DNA from: Bacillota bacterium
GTDB lineage: Bacteria > Bacillota > Clostridia > Peptostreptococcales > Anaerovoracaceae
Assembly: GCA_017432345.1 (NCBI GenBank)
Contig: JAFRJI010000022.1
Location: 1 to 56,179, forward strand
Length of the DNA stretch: 56,179 nucleotides
Direction of reading: 5' to 3'
How positions within the stretch are numbered: the stretch's first letter is position 1; each line of letters opens with the position of its first letter. Positions 7,375-15,908 of this stretch are shown piece by piece. The notes under the pieces are model-generated. The model was given only the letters and a program-made list of their open reading frames with translations. It made no database searches and was not told the DNA's origin. The position numbers and the translations under genes were made by a program.

Positions 7375-9039
7375 TTATTTGATTTTGATCTTTACAGTTA
7401 CGAACTTGCTGGATGAGAGATAGTTCTCGCCGCCATCGTCAGTAACCAATACCTTGATCTTGTAAGTCTTTCCCTTCTTCAACCCCTTCTTAACAGTGAT
7501 CTTGCCGTTGGAAGCAACATCGATCTTTGAATGCCAGGTGTAGTCTTCATAGGTTACAGTGCCCTTAGCACCGGTGACCTTGAATGCCTTGGAAGCCTTG
7601 ATCGTAGTCTTCTTCTTGGCCTTTGCCGTTACGGTCTTGCCGCTCGCCTTGATGGTGTTGCTGTATCCGACCTTGATCTGGGTCATTTCGTTCACGCCAT
7701 AGTACGGGGTGAGACCGGTAACTTTGTAGATGTAGACTCCGGCTTCAGTCGGGAACTCATCCAGAGCTTCTCCGGTCGTCTTGTTGATATACACTGCCTT
7801 GTAGTCCGTGCCTTCTATCAGTTCCTTACCGTCAATGGCGACAGTCGGAGTCAGGATCGTGCCCGGCTTTACTTCGTACTGCTCCCATGGATCCTCATCG
7901 ATCCACTTCAGATAATTCTGGTTGAAATCGATATCCGGACCATACTCAGCCAGGCAAGTGCGGCTGTAGAGGAATAAGTAAGCAGGGTAATCTTCCGTTT
8001 CGCCGGAGTAACCCGCGCCAACAGCCTTTGCCTTGATGCGGAAGACGGCAGAGCCATCATCGCCGGTCGTCAGAGGCTGATCCCAAGGAGTGTACGTCTC
8101 TTCACCAGTTGTCGGATTGTATTCATATTTGTCTACGACCAGTTCATAAGCTGCAGGGTCGAGAACGTAATCACCGGTAGTAACGCTTACATTATCGAGT
8201 GAATAGGCTTCGCCCTCATCAAGGAACGTTCTCCAGTCATAGTCTTCATCTTCCGGAAGCCATACGGAATACTCATTGAGGTCCGATGAAACGGTTCCCA
8301 ACCAATAGTATGCATAATCTTCGGTTGGCTCCGTAGCACCCGGTTCCATCCATGATGCTGTCAGGAAAATGTCTGTTTCATCATCGCCCAGACGTGTGAT
8401 TGTATACTTGCACAGGTCAGGATCCTTCGTGATCTCAACTTCTTCCGGATCATAGTCCCATTCGAAGGTCGCGTCATCGATCAGAACTCCATCCGGGGTG
8501 TCGATGGTATAGTGGACGACGCTTGGGAAGATGGTCACGCTTTCACCGACAAGAAGGTATTCCCTATCCAAATCGCTCGGATAGACCCGTGTAAAATCTC
8601 CGGAGTTGATCAAGATAACGTAGTCACTGGTTTGTGCTTTGCCTTCTGCAAAGACAGTAACTTTTACGCCGATATATGCCTCTTCTTCTCCCTGCAGGTC
8701 TTTGAATTTGATAACGGCTGTATTAGGATCCTGCTTTCCCGGACGGATCGTGCAGTAGAGCTCATCGCCCTCATCCAGTTCCCAGAGATAGTCCACATCT
8801 GCCTGTGACACAAGATTTTCTCCATAGCCGAAGTCCTGATAAAGGTCTGCTTTCAATTGAAGCGTAGTGCCAGGCAGTCCGCTATAGAATCCGCTGGTAG
8901 ATTCGATCGAAACCTCATAGTTGCCATTGTACGTTGCCGCATAGGATGACTGCTGCCATGTGCCCGGCATCAGAGTCAGGGCTGCAGCTACAATGACAGC
9001 CAACACGATGGTTGGTATCTTTTTATATAATAATGTCAT
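7375..9039 (-). CDS. secreted multi-domain Ig-like protein
   Basis: The protein has 554 residues from the second ATG (9039), 6 nt from AGGAGG; the ATG at 9045 touches the ribosome site. It opens with a signal peptide (about 1-35, ending near SYAA). A Tyr/Asp/Glu-rich body follows without a catalytic motif I know. The last 90 residues form a Lys-rich Ig-like module ending KKGLKKGKTYKIKVLVTD and an all-beta tail, very like the C terminus of the 5'-nucleotidase at 40496. It is 17 nt downstream of the L,D-transpeptidase-like gene, so probably co-expressed and cell-surface located. No sortase motif is visible. Confidence 0.8.
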   Translation of the reverse strand: MTLLYKKIPTIVLAVIVAAALTLMPGTWQQSSYAATYNGNYEVSIESTSGFYSGLPGTTLQLKADLYQDFGYGENLVSQADVDYLWELDEGDELYCTIRPGKQDPNTAVIKFKDLQGEEEAYIGVKVTVFAEGKAQTSDYVILINSGDFTRVYPSDLDREYLLVGESVTIFPSVVHYTIDTPDGVLIDDATFEWDYDPEEVEITKDPDLCKYTITRLGDDETDIFLTASWMEPGATEPTEDYAYYWLGTVSSDLNEYSVWLPEDEDYDWRTFLDEGEAYSLDNVSVTTGDYVLDPAAYELVVDKYEYNPTTGEETYTPWDQPLTTGDDGSAVFRIKAKAVGAGYSGETEDYPAYLFLYSRTCLAEYGPDIDFNQNYLKWIDEDPWEQYEVKPGTILTPTVAIDGKELIEGTDYKAVYINKTTGEALDEFPTEAGVYIYKVTGLTPYYGVNEMTQIKVGYSNTIKASGKTVTAKAKKKTTIKASKAFKVTGAKGTVTYEDYTWHSKIDVASNGKITVKKGLKKGKTYKIKVLVTDDGGENYLSSSKFVTVKIKIK

Positions 9040-9056
9040 GCTCATCCTCCTTTCGA

Positions 9057-10598
9057 TTACTCAATGATGACTTTCGTCTTGTTCGGCACGTAGTTATAGA
9101 GGTACTTCGCGTTGTTCAGTGACAGACGGATGCTTCCGTTGGACAGGTTCTTGCCCAGATTTCCGTCATAAACAGTCTTGCCGTCCTGATAGTAGATGAT
9201 ACTGTTGAAGCCCATACCGGAATTGTTGGTAAAGTGCAGCCAGTACCAGTACATAACTTTGTCGCCCTTGTCATTGGTGTAGTAATGTGTTGTTCCTCTC
9301 TTGCCGATGTAGAACGTTCCCTTCGGTGTTGGCGAAGAGGACTTACCTACCGTGCAAGTAAAGGTGTAGATTCTGCTCCAGTTGCCCTTCTTGCCCTTGT
9401 AGACACGAACCTGGTGGCTCGAGCAGTTGACATAGAGCAGGTAGCTGGTGCTGCTGCTCTGCTTCTGCATGCGTTTGTCGATCTTGTCACCCAGCGTTCT
9501 GATGTAAGCGCCGTTCTTGGTGCTGAACTGATACCAGTAGTTTCCGATCAGAACCGTTCCCACGGCCAGCTTGCCGCCGCCATAGCTGTAACGCTTTTTC
9601 TTGTCAAGGGATGCGGTGAACCAGCCCTTGCCGATCGCAGAACCTTTCTGCTTGCCGTCGACCTGGAAATAGTACAGGTCACCGGACAGCTTGATGATGC
9701 CGGTTCTCATAACGCCCTTCGCGGAGAAGCAGTACTTGAGTCCGTTGATCTTGCAAACGCCAGTCTTGGCTTTGCCGGTCTTCGTGTCGAGATAGTACCA
9801 TTTCTTCTTGCTTGGCTTGTACCAGCCGGTCTTCATCTTGCCCAGATTCTTGCCGACCTTGTTGTTCAGGAAGTAGCGGTCGCCATTCAGGTTCAGCCAT
9901 CCGATCTTCATCCTGCAATTGTCCGTATTGAAGTAATACTTTGAATTGTTGATGGTCTTCCAGCCGGTGTAAGCTTTACCGTTGTTCTGGTTCAGATAGT
10001 ACCATTCTTTTTCTCCCGGCTTATACCAACCGGTCTTCATCTTGCCGTTGTTCTGGAAGAAGTACTTGGCTCCGTTCAGTGTCAGCCATCCGGTGTGCAT
10101 TCTTCCGTCTGTCTGCAGATAGTACTTCACATTGCCCAGCTTCAGCCAACCGGTTCTCATAACGCCGGTCATGCTTCCCTCACCCGGGGTACCCGGTGTC
10201 GGATCGAAGTAGTAACGATATCCATCGCTCAGATCCTGCCAACCAGTCTGCATGATCCCCTGATCATTAAAGTAATACCAGTTGCCGCTAACCTGAGATC
10301 CAATAATGATGAGCTGTTTGCCGGTCAGAGGGGCACCGTTCTTGTAGAAATACCAGTTGTTGCCATCCTGTACCCAGCCATCCAGTGCAGGCGGATCATC
10401 GCCCTCGTTGACCTCAACTTCTTCCTGCCATACAGGAGTTTCATCGGTCGCAGGCGCTTCCGCTTCTTCGCCTTCTAACGGTTCTGCCGCAACGACATCC
10501 GCCGGATCCGGGTCGCTCACCGGATTTGCGAACGTCACGGTCGGTATTAAGCAAAATACCATGCAGACCGTCACTGCAAATGAAATGAGTTTTTTCAT
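9057..10598 (-). CDS. cell-wall-repeat protein with YkuD-like domain lacking the catalytic Cys
   Basis: The 513-residue secreted protein has a signal peptide (about 1-25), an acidic linker, some dozen choline-binding-type repeats of the form GW-x-YYF-x-G-x-M-x-TGW (about 70-340), and a C-terminal YkuD fold (about 385-513) with PTPKGTFYIGKR and the region around LSNGSIRLSL. In L,D-transpeptidases the last motif is [HN]GC[IV]R; here the codon at 9134-9132 is AGC, giving Ser489 in place of the nucleophilic Cys. It may be an inactive wall-binding domain or a Ser variant. AAGGAGG precedes the ATG. First gene of a two-gene operon. Confidence 0.85.
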   Translation of the reverse strand: MKKLISFAVTVCMVFCLIPTVTFANPVSDPDPADVVAAEPLEGEEAEAPATDETPVWQEEVEVNEGDDPPALDGWVQDGNNWYFYKNGAPLTGKQLIIIGSQVSGNWYYFNDQGIMQTGWQDLSDGYRYYFDPTPGTPGEGSMTGVMRTGWLKLGNVKYYLQTDGRMHTGWLTLNGAKYFFQNNGKMKTGWYKPGEKEWYYLNQNNGKAYTGWKTINNSKYYFNTDNCRMKIGWLNLNGDRYFLNNKVGKNLGKMKTGWYKPSKKKWYYLDTKTGKAKTGVCKINGLKYCFSAKGVMRTGIIKLSGDLYYFQVDGKQKGSAIGKGWFTASLDKKKRYSYGGGKLAVGTVLIGNYWYQFSTKNGAYIRTLGDKIDKRMQKQSSSTSYLLYVNCSSHQVRVYKGKKGNWSRIYTFTCTVGKSSSPTPKGTFYIGKRGTTHYYTNDKGDKVMYWYWLHFTNNSGMGFNSIIYYQDGKTVYDGNLGKNLSNGSIRLSLNNAKYLYNYVPNKTKVIIE

Positions 10599-10756
10599 AC
10601 ATTCCTCCTTGTTCAGGTCTCGAAATATTAAAGAACATAAATATTATACCATAGAACGACCCGCAGTTTTCTTAATAAATCTAAATATTCAGAGAAAAAC
10701 TTTTCTCGCTTTAAAGAAACAGAGCACCCGGATCACGGCGTCCACCCTGCCGCAAT

Positions 10757-10786
10757 AAAAAGGCTGGAACCTGATGGCTCCAGCCT
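10757..10786 (-). terminator. terminator of the tRNA-Val transcript
   Basis: AGGCTGGA (10761-10768) pairs with TCCAGCCT (10779-10786), extended by CC/GG across a mismatch; the minus strand then reads TTTTTA. It lies 6 nt beyond the tRNA 3' end. Confidence 0.85.
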
Positions 10787-10792
10787 AATGTG

Positions 10793-10868
10793 TGGTGGTC
10801 TGTGCGGGGCTCGAACCCACGACATCTTGGTTGTGACCCAAGCACTCTCCCAGCTGAGTTAACAGACC
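10793..10868 (-). tRNA. tRNA-Val (anticodon CAC)
   Basis: A 76-nt cloverleaf with CCA encoded. The acceptor GGTCTGT pairs with ACAGACC, the D stem is ACTC/GAGT, the anticodon stem CTTGG/CCAAG holds the loop GTCACAA (anticodon CAC, decoding GUG), and the T arm is GTGGG-TTCGAGC-CCCGC. Discriminator base A. A promoter and a terminator flank it, so it is transcribed alone. Confidence 0.95.
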
Positions 10869-10891
10869 GTATGCGGTTGCCCGCATGGACT

Positions 10892-10920
10892 ATTATAAAT
10901 GCACTCGTTCCAAAATGCAA
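10892..10920 (-). promoter_or_regulatory. promoter of tRNA-Val
   Basis: On the minus strand TTGCAT (10920-10915) and TATAAT (10897-10892) are spaced 17 bp, 23 nt upstream of the mature tRNA 5' end. A small ATGCGG/CCGCAT hairpin lies in the leader. Confidence 0.8.
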
Positions 10921-10979
10921 CACATCGAGTGCCGTACGCGCGAAATTCGTCATCCGCGATTATTTCCGCGTTTCGTCTT

Positions 10980-11135
10980 ACAAAATTCTCCGTGCCGCTG
11001 AAAGTGCATGCAAAATTCTGTGGCGGTGCAAAATTCTATTGCATCATAGAATTAGGCAGATACGTAGACTGAAATTAAACGTATCCCGAAAAAAAGGGAG
11101 CATAAAAGGTGTTTTGCATGCAAAAATATTTTGCA
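10980..11135 (+). promoter_or_regulatory. candidate upstream activator sites for the sigma-54 operon
   Basis: The sequence (A/G)CAAAATTCT occurs at 10980, 11010 and 11028, and a 17-bp near-perfect palindrome TGCAAAAATATTTTGCA lies at 11119-11135. These sit 70-220 bp upstream of a -24/-12 promoter, the usual position of enhancer sites for a Fis-type activator. The regulator at 21129 is the natural candidate. The assignment is inference from position and repetition. Confidence 0.5.
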
Positions 11136-11198
11136 CTTTGGGGTGTTTTTCTGTTACAATAAAATCGCAAATGCGTTGGAATTACAACGCTTCTCCTC

Positions 11199-11215
11199 TT
11201 GGCACAAAGATTGCA
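11199..11215 (+). promoter_or_regulatory. sigma-54 (-24/-12) promoter
   Basis: TTGGCAC-AAAGA-TTGCA matches the sigma-54 consensus, with GG at 11201-11202 and GC at 11213-11214 separated by exactly 10 bp. No comparable sigma-70 promoter is seen nearer to the lyase gene. Transcription would start near 11227, leaving a leader of about 110 nt that includes a CGCGGTACCGCG palindrome. It requires RpoN and an AAA+ activator, one of which is encoded at the end of the operon. Confidence 0.88.
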
Positions 11216-11338
11216 TTTTACTAATGCAATAACGCGGTACCGCGATAAAGGGCAGTTTGACCTAAGAGGCGATTACCGCGAGCCAACCAAGTCAAAAAAA
11301 TAAAGATATAAATGGCACAAGAAGAAGGAGGAGTAGCA

Positions 11339-12979
11339 ATGAAACAATATCCATTGGACGTTCCGGCACCAAAGCATTTTTCCTATGTAGTAAGGAATCT
11401 TCCGGAAGTTACCGTGGAACAGCGGGAACGCGTCCTCAAAACAACACACTACAATGAATTCGCCTTTCCGGCAGGAATGCTGACCGTCGACATGCTGTCA
11501 GACTCAGGAACGACATCCATGACGGATCAGCAATGGGCATCCCTGTTCCTGGGCGATGAATCCTACGGCAGAAACAAGGGATATTACGTATTACTCGACA
11601 CCTTCCGCGACATTTTTGAGAGAGGCGGCGAGAAGAACTGGAAAAAGATCATCAATCTCGTGAGGACGGATTGTCAGGACATCGAGAAGATGATGGAAGA
11701 AGTGTACATGTGCGAGTACGAAGGCGGCTTCTTCAATGGCGGGGCAGCGCAGATGGAACGCCCGAACTCGTTCATCATCCAGCAGGGCCGTGCGGCGGAA
11801 TCCGTGCTCATGGAAATCGTCAAGAACATCCTGCAGGAACGGACGCCGGGCAAGGTCTATACGATCCCGTCCAACGGTCACTTCGACACCACCGAAGGAA
11901 ACATCAAGCAGATGGGTTCCGTTCCGAGGAACCTCTACAACAAAGAGCTACTGTTCGAGGTGCCGGAAGGCGGACGGTATGAAAAGAACCCGTTCAAGGG
12001 CAACATGGACATCGAGAAACTGGAAGAACTGATCCAGGAAGTCGGCGTCGATGACGTTCCGCTGATCTTTACCTGCATCACCAACAATCCGGTCTGCGGC
12101 CAGGCGGTTTCCATGGCAAACCTGCGGGCAGTCAGCGAGATCGCGCACAAGTACGATATCCCGTATATCTACGATGCGGCCAGATGGGCGGAAAACGCGT
12201 ACTTCATCAAAGTCAACGAAGAGGGCTATGCGGACAAGAGCATCGCGGAGATCGCGACGGAAATGTTTTCCTACTGCGATGGCTTCTGCATGTCAGCCAA
12301 GAAGGACGGCCACTCGAACATGGGCGGCATGCTCGCCTTCCGGGACAAGGGCCTCTTCTGGAAGAACTTCACTGACTTCAATGAAGACGGCAGCGTCAAG
12401 ATGGACGTCGGCGTGCGCCTGAAAGTAAAGCAGATCTCCTGCTACGGCAATGACTCCTACGGCGGCATGAGCGGCAGAGACATCATGGCGCTGGCAACGG
12501 GCTTGTACGAGAGCTGCAAGTTCGAATACCTGGACGAGCGGGTCAGCCAGTGCAATTATCTGGCGGAAGGCTTCTACAACGCCGGCATCAAAGGCGTCGT
12601 CATTCCGGCCGGAGGCCACGGCGTCTACATCAACATGGATGAGTTCTTCGACAACAAGAGAGAACACGAAAAGTTCGCCGGCCAGGGATTCTCGGTCGAA
12701 CTGATCCGGAGATACGGCATCCGTGTCGCGGAGCTCGGCGACTACTCCATGGAATACGATCTGAAGACGCCGGAACAGCAGAAGGAAGTCTGCAACGTCG
12801 TGCGTTTCGCGATCAACCGGAGCCAGTTCAGCAGAGAGCATCTGGACTATGTCATCGCGGCCGTGAAAGCATTGTATGAAGACCGCGAAAGCATTCCGAA
12901 CATGAGGGTCGTTTGGGGCAAAGACCTGCCAATGCGTCATTTCCACGCATTCCTGGAACCGTACCCGAACGAAGAATAA
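11339..12979 (+). CDS. beta-eliminating lyase (tryptophanase/tyrosine phenol-lyase family)
   Basis: The 546-residue PLP enzyme aligns by eye with tryptophanase: SDSGTT-x-QQW, GDESYGRNKGYY, QQGRAAES, NGHFDTTEGNI, YDAARWAENAYFI and the Schiff-base lysine in MSAKKDGHSNMGG (Lys322). It is about 75 residues longer than tryptophanase, mostly from an insertion near residues 97-142 between the DESY and QGR motifs. The family cleaves the beta substituent of an amino acid to give pyruvate and ammonia, but the insertion and context argue against simply calling it TnaA. The ATG at 11339 follows GGAGGAG; it is the first gene of the sigma-54 operon. Substrate unknown. Confidence 0.85.
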   Translation: MKQYPLDVPAPKHFSYVVRNLPEVTVEQRERVLKTTHYNEFAFPAGMLTVDMLSDSGTTSMTDQQWASLFLGDESYGRNKGYYVLLDTFRDIFERGGEKNWKKIINLVRTDCQDIEKMMEEVYMCEYEGGFFNGGAAQMERPNSFIIQQGRAAESVLMEIVKNILQERTPGKVYTIPSNGHFDTTEGNIKQMGSVPRNLYNKELLFEVPEGGRYEKNPFKGNMDIEKLEELIQEVGVDDVPLIFTCITNNPVCGQAVSMANLRAVSEIAHKYDIPYIYDAARWAENAYFIKVNEEGYADKSIAEIATEMFSYCDGFCMSAKKDGHSNMGGMLAFRDKGLFWKNFTDFNEDGSVKMDVGVRLKVKQISCYGNDSYGGMSGRDIMALATGLYESCKFEYLDERVSQCNYLAEGFYNAGIKGVVIPAGGHGVYINMDEFFDNKREHEKFAGQGFSVELIRRYGIRVAELGDYSMEYDLKTPEQQKEVCNVVRFAINRSQFSREHLDYVIAAVKALYEDRESIPNMRVVWGKDLPMRHFHAFLEPYPNEE

Positions 12980-13004
12980 ATAGATATAGTAGAAAGGATA
13001 AGTC

Positions 13005-13508
13005 ATGGAAAGTCAAACGATCAAAGTGAACATCAACGGCAGAGCCTACAGCCTTGTCGCGGGCAGGGACTTCGAAGTGACGGAGACCCTGTCGACCGTT
13101 CTGCGTGAACGGCTTGGTTTCACCGGGGTAAGAGTTTCATGCAATCAGGGGGCCTGTGGTGCATGCACCATCCTGCTGAACGGCCGGTCTGTATTGTCCT
13201 GCATGATGCTCGCCGTGGAGGCGGATGGATGCGACATCACGACCATCGAAGGACTCCCTGCAGATGATCCGATCATCAAAGCTTTTGCAGAAGAAGCAGA
13301 TCCCGGATACGGAACAGCCATGCAGTGCGGTTTTTGCACACCGGGCTTCGTTCTCGAGACCAAAGCTCTGCTGGCGGAGAACCCGCACCCGACAAGAGAG
13401 GAGATCCGGGAAGGCCTTTCCGGTCACGTCTGCCGGTGCGGCGTCTACCAGGGAATCGAGCATGCCGTTGAAAAAGTGAGCAAAGCGATCAGTGAGGAGG
13501 GGAAATAG
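13005..13508 (+). CDS. molybdenum hydroxylase, [2Fe-2S] subunit
   Basis: The 167-residue protein has the full small-subunit signature of the xanthine dehydrogenase family. A plant-type [2Fe-2S] domain comes first (CNQGACGACT, then LSCMM), followed by the four-helix [2Fe-2S] domain (MQCGFCTPGF and HVCRCGVYQGI). It passes electrons from the molybdenum centre to the FAD subunit. It lies 25 nt after the lyase and its stop abuts the start of the molybdopterin subunit, so the three subunits are made together. Confidence 0.93.
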   Translation: MESQTIKVNINGRAYSLVAGRDFEVTETLSTVLRERLGFTGVRVSCNQGACGACTILLNGRSVLSCMMLAVEADGCDITTIEGLPADDPIIKAFAEEADPGYGTAMQCGFCTPGFVLETKALLAENPHPTREEIREGLSGHVCRCGVYQGIEHAVEKVSKAISEEGK

Positions 13509-15908
13509 ATGAAATACAAATATGTACCCCGCGTCAATCGCAAATACGTCGGCTCCTATCTGCCAAAGATAGACGGCAAGGAAAAGGCCATGGGCCGCAC
13601 AAAATTCTTTGACGATATCACCATCCAGGCCAAAGTTCCGAGGATGCTGCACCTGGCGATCTTGAACGCCCCGCACGCCAACGGAACGATCCTGTCAATG
13701 GACACGTCCAAAGCCGAGGCCCTGGAGGGCGTCCGGGAGATCATCCGGTACGATGATCCGGAAATCATGGCGATGCCGCCGACAACGAACTCCTGGACCG
13801 ATACCGCCATCACGCCATACCACAGGGAGACCGTCCCGAAATGGTTCGACCGCAAAGTTCTGGATGACACGTCCAGATTCGTCGGGGATCTGATCGGTGT
13901 CGCGGTCGCGGCGGACACGAGAGAGATCGCCGAAGAGGCGCTTAAGCTGATCGACATCGAGTGGAAGGTAGACAAACCGTTCCTGGAAGCGGATGAAGCG
14001 CAGGCGCCGGACGCCAAAGTGCTCCATCCGGAAGCGAACCCGACGGGCAACCAGTTGCCGCACCGGGACGACCTGGACGGCGGCCACGCCATCGACAACG
14101 TCGTCGTCGACAAGGGCGACGTGGAGAAGGGCTTTGCAGAAGCGGACGCGGTCATCGAAGTCAACGAGACTTTCGGAGGGAACTCCACGCAGGGCACGCT
14201 GGATTTCAGAGGCTGCATGGTCGAGTGGATCGACGACCGGATCGAAGTGTGGACGAACCACTACTATTCCGATCAGGTCCGGATGCATCTGCACGATATG
14301 TTCGGCTTGCCGATGGCAAAGATCCGCGTGCACAACACCAACTGCGGCGCGCACATGGGCAAATGGAATCTGGGAGAATGGAACTTCTACCTGCTTTCCG
14401 CCATCGCCGCGCGGCGCAGCGGATGCCCGGTCAAATTCAAGATGAACGTCCACGAAGAATTCGCGGAAACGCGGACGATGATCAACTTCCACATCAAGGC
14501 AGGCGGCAAGAAGGACGGAACGGTCACCGCTCTGGACTTTGACGGCATTGCCAATAACGGAGCCTATTCCGGCGTAACGGGATACGCTCTGACCGGATTC
14601 ATGAACGCAGAAGGCATTCCGCGTCTGTTCTATCCGGTCGAAAACGTTCGCATGAAGAGCCGGGTCTACTTCACCAACCGGATCCCGGGCGGCGTGTTCC
14701 GAAGCGTCGGAAACGTACAGCAGAACTTCCCGCTCGGACAGGCCGTCGACGAACTGGCCGAGGCGCTGGATATCGACCCGATCACCATTTACAAGAAGAG
14801 TTTCGGCAACTCCTTCGACCCGCAGCCGAACGCCAGCATCGCATCGGTACTGGATACGGCCGCGGAAGAGTTCGGATGGGAACGCCGGCATAAAACAGCC
14901 AACAGCCCGCTGATCGATGGGCACATAAAACGCGGCATGGGCATGACGCTCCATAACCAGTGGCACGCCGAATGGCAGGAGAACGAGAGAGGTCGCATCG
15001 AGACATCGATCCGCGTCAATCCGGACCTGTCCGTGATCCTGAACGCGCCGACCAAAGAGACCGGCTCAGGCGGAAACAGCGCGGCGGTCATGGCCTGCGC
15101 AGACAATCTGAGCTTCCTGCGCGTCCGTCCGGAAGACATCAAGTGGGTGTCCGACGGGGATACTGAAATGGGACTTCGTGATTGTCCGCCGACGGACAGC
15201 GTCGTTTCCTTCATCCTGTCTGAGTGCATCGTCGGAGCGGCCCTGGATGTGAAGCGGCAGTTCCTCGAACGCGCGTCGCTTATGATGAACATCAAGGAAG
15301 AGCTGTTGGACATCAAGGACGGCAAGATCTTCAAGAAGACGGAACCGAGCATCTGCATGGACGCCCGCGACGTCATGATGGAAGACGACTGCGTGCCGAT
15401 CACCGGACACAATGTCCGCAACAACAATAAGACGGTCACCGGCATCGGATACGGAGCCTGGTTCGCCGAAGTCGAAGTCGATCTGGACACGGGCAAAGTC
15501 ACCGTACTGGATATGGTCATCGCCAACGATGTCGGGCAAGTCATGCACGCATCCGGCGCGGAGAGCCAGCAGATCGGCGGCGTCTACATCGGAACGGGCG
15601 AAACGCTCACGGAAGAATTCTTCTATGACAAGAGAACCGGAACGATGCTGAACACCAACTACATCGATTACAAGATGCTGACGATGGCGGACGCGCCGCA
15701 CGTTGCGCCGATCCTGAAAGAGACCTGGAAGGGCGCGAGCGAATACGGCGCCTGCGGTCTGGCGGAGAGCACGCCGACCGGAGCGTCCACAGCCATCGCG
15801 AACGCCGTGCACAACGCCATCGGCGTGCGCATCCCATCGAATCCGCTGACGCCAAAGAAGATCCTTGAGGGTCTTGCAGAGCAGTCCATAAAGGAGGCGA
15901 GGAAATGA
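13509..15908 (+). CDS. molybdenum hydroxylase, molybdopterin-binding subunit
   Basis: The 799-residue large subunit of the xanthine dehydrogenase/aldehyde oxidoreductase family has the N-terminal hammerhead domain (KIDGKEKAMGRTKFFDD) and the long cofactor domain with GGVFRSVGN and ETGSGGNSAA. The C-terminal motif YGACGLAESTPTGA corresponds to the usual AKGxGE region and keeps the catalytic Glu. It would hydroxylate or dehydroxylate a carbon next to a heteroatom or carbonyl. Whether it carries a sulfido or selenium ligand cannot be told. Its 3' end overlaps the next gene by 4 nt. Confidence 0.92.
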   Translation: MKYKYVPRVNRKYVGSYLPKIDGKEKAMGRTKFFDDITIQAKVPRMLHLAILNAPHANGTILSMDTSKAEALEGVREIIRYDDPEIMAMPPTTNSWTDTAITPYHRETVPKWFDRKVLDDTSRFVGDLIGVAVAADTREIAEEALKLIDIEWKVDKPFLEADEAQAPDAKVLHPEANPTGNQLPHRDDLDGGHAIDNVVVDKGDVEKGFAEADAVIEVNETFGGNSTQGTLDFRGCMVEWIDDRIEVWTNHYYSDQVRMHLHDMFGLPMAKIRVHNTNCGAHMGKWNLGEWNFYLLSAIAARRSGCPVKFKMNVHEEFAETRTMINFHIKAGGKKDGTVTALDFDGIANNGAYSGVTGYALTGFMNAEGIPRLFYPVENVRMKSRVYFTNRIPGGVFRSVGNVQQNFPLGQAVDELAEALDIDPITIYKKSFGNSFDPQPNASIASVLDTAAEEFGWERRHKTANSPLIDGHIKRGMGMTLHNQWHAEWQENERGRIETSIRVNPDLSVILNAPTKETGSGGNSAAVMACADNLSFLRVRPEDIKWVSDGDTEMGLRDCPPTDSVVSFILSECIVGAALDVKRQFLERASLMMNIKEELLDIKDGKIFKKTEPSICMDARDVMMEDDCVPITGHNVRNNNKTVTGIGYGAWFAEVEVDLDTGKVTVLDMVIANDVGQVMHASGAESQQIGGVYIGTGETLTEEFFYDKRTGTMLNTNYIDYKMLTMADAPHVAPILKETWKGASEYGACGLAESTPTGASTAIANAVHNAIGVRIPSNPLTPKKILEGLAEQSIKEARK

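Noticed and set aside
10793-10868. tRNA-His
   Set aside because: GTG appears on the plus strand, but the T-arm GGTTCGAGCC shows the tRNA is on the minus strand, where the anticodon is CAC (Val).
11339-12979. Plain tryptophanase (tnaA) annotation
   Set aside because: The protein is some 75 residues longer with an insertion near the substrate site, and lacks the usual tnaC leader and Trp permease; the family name is safer.
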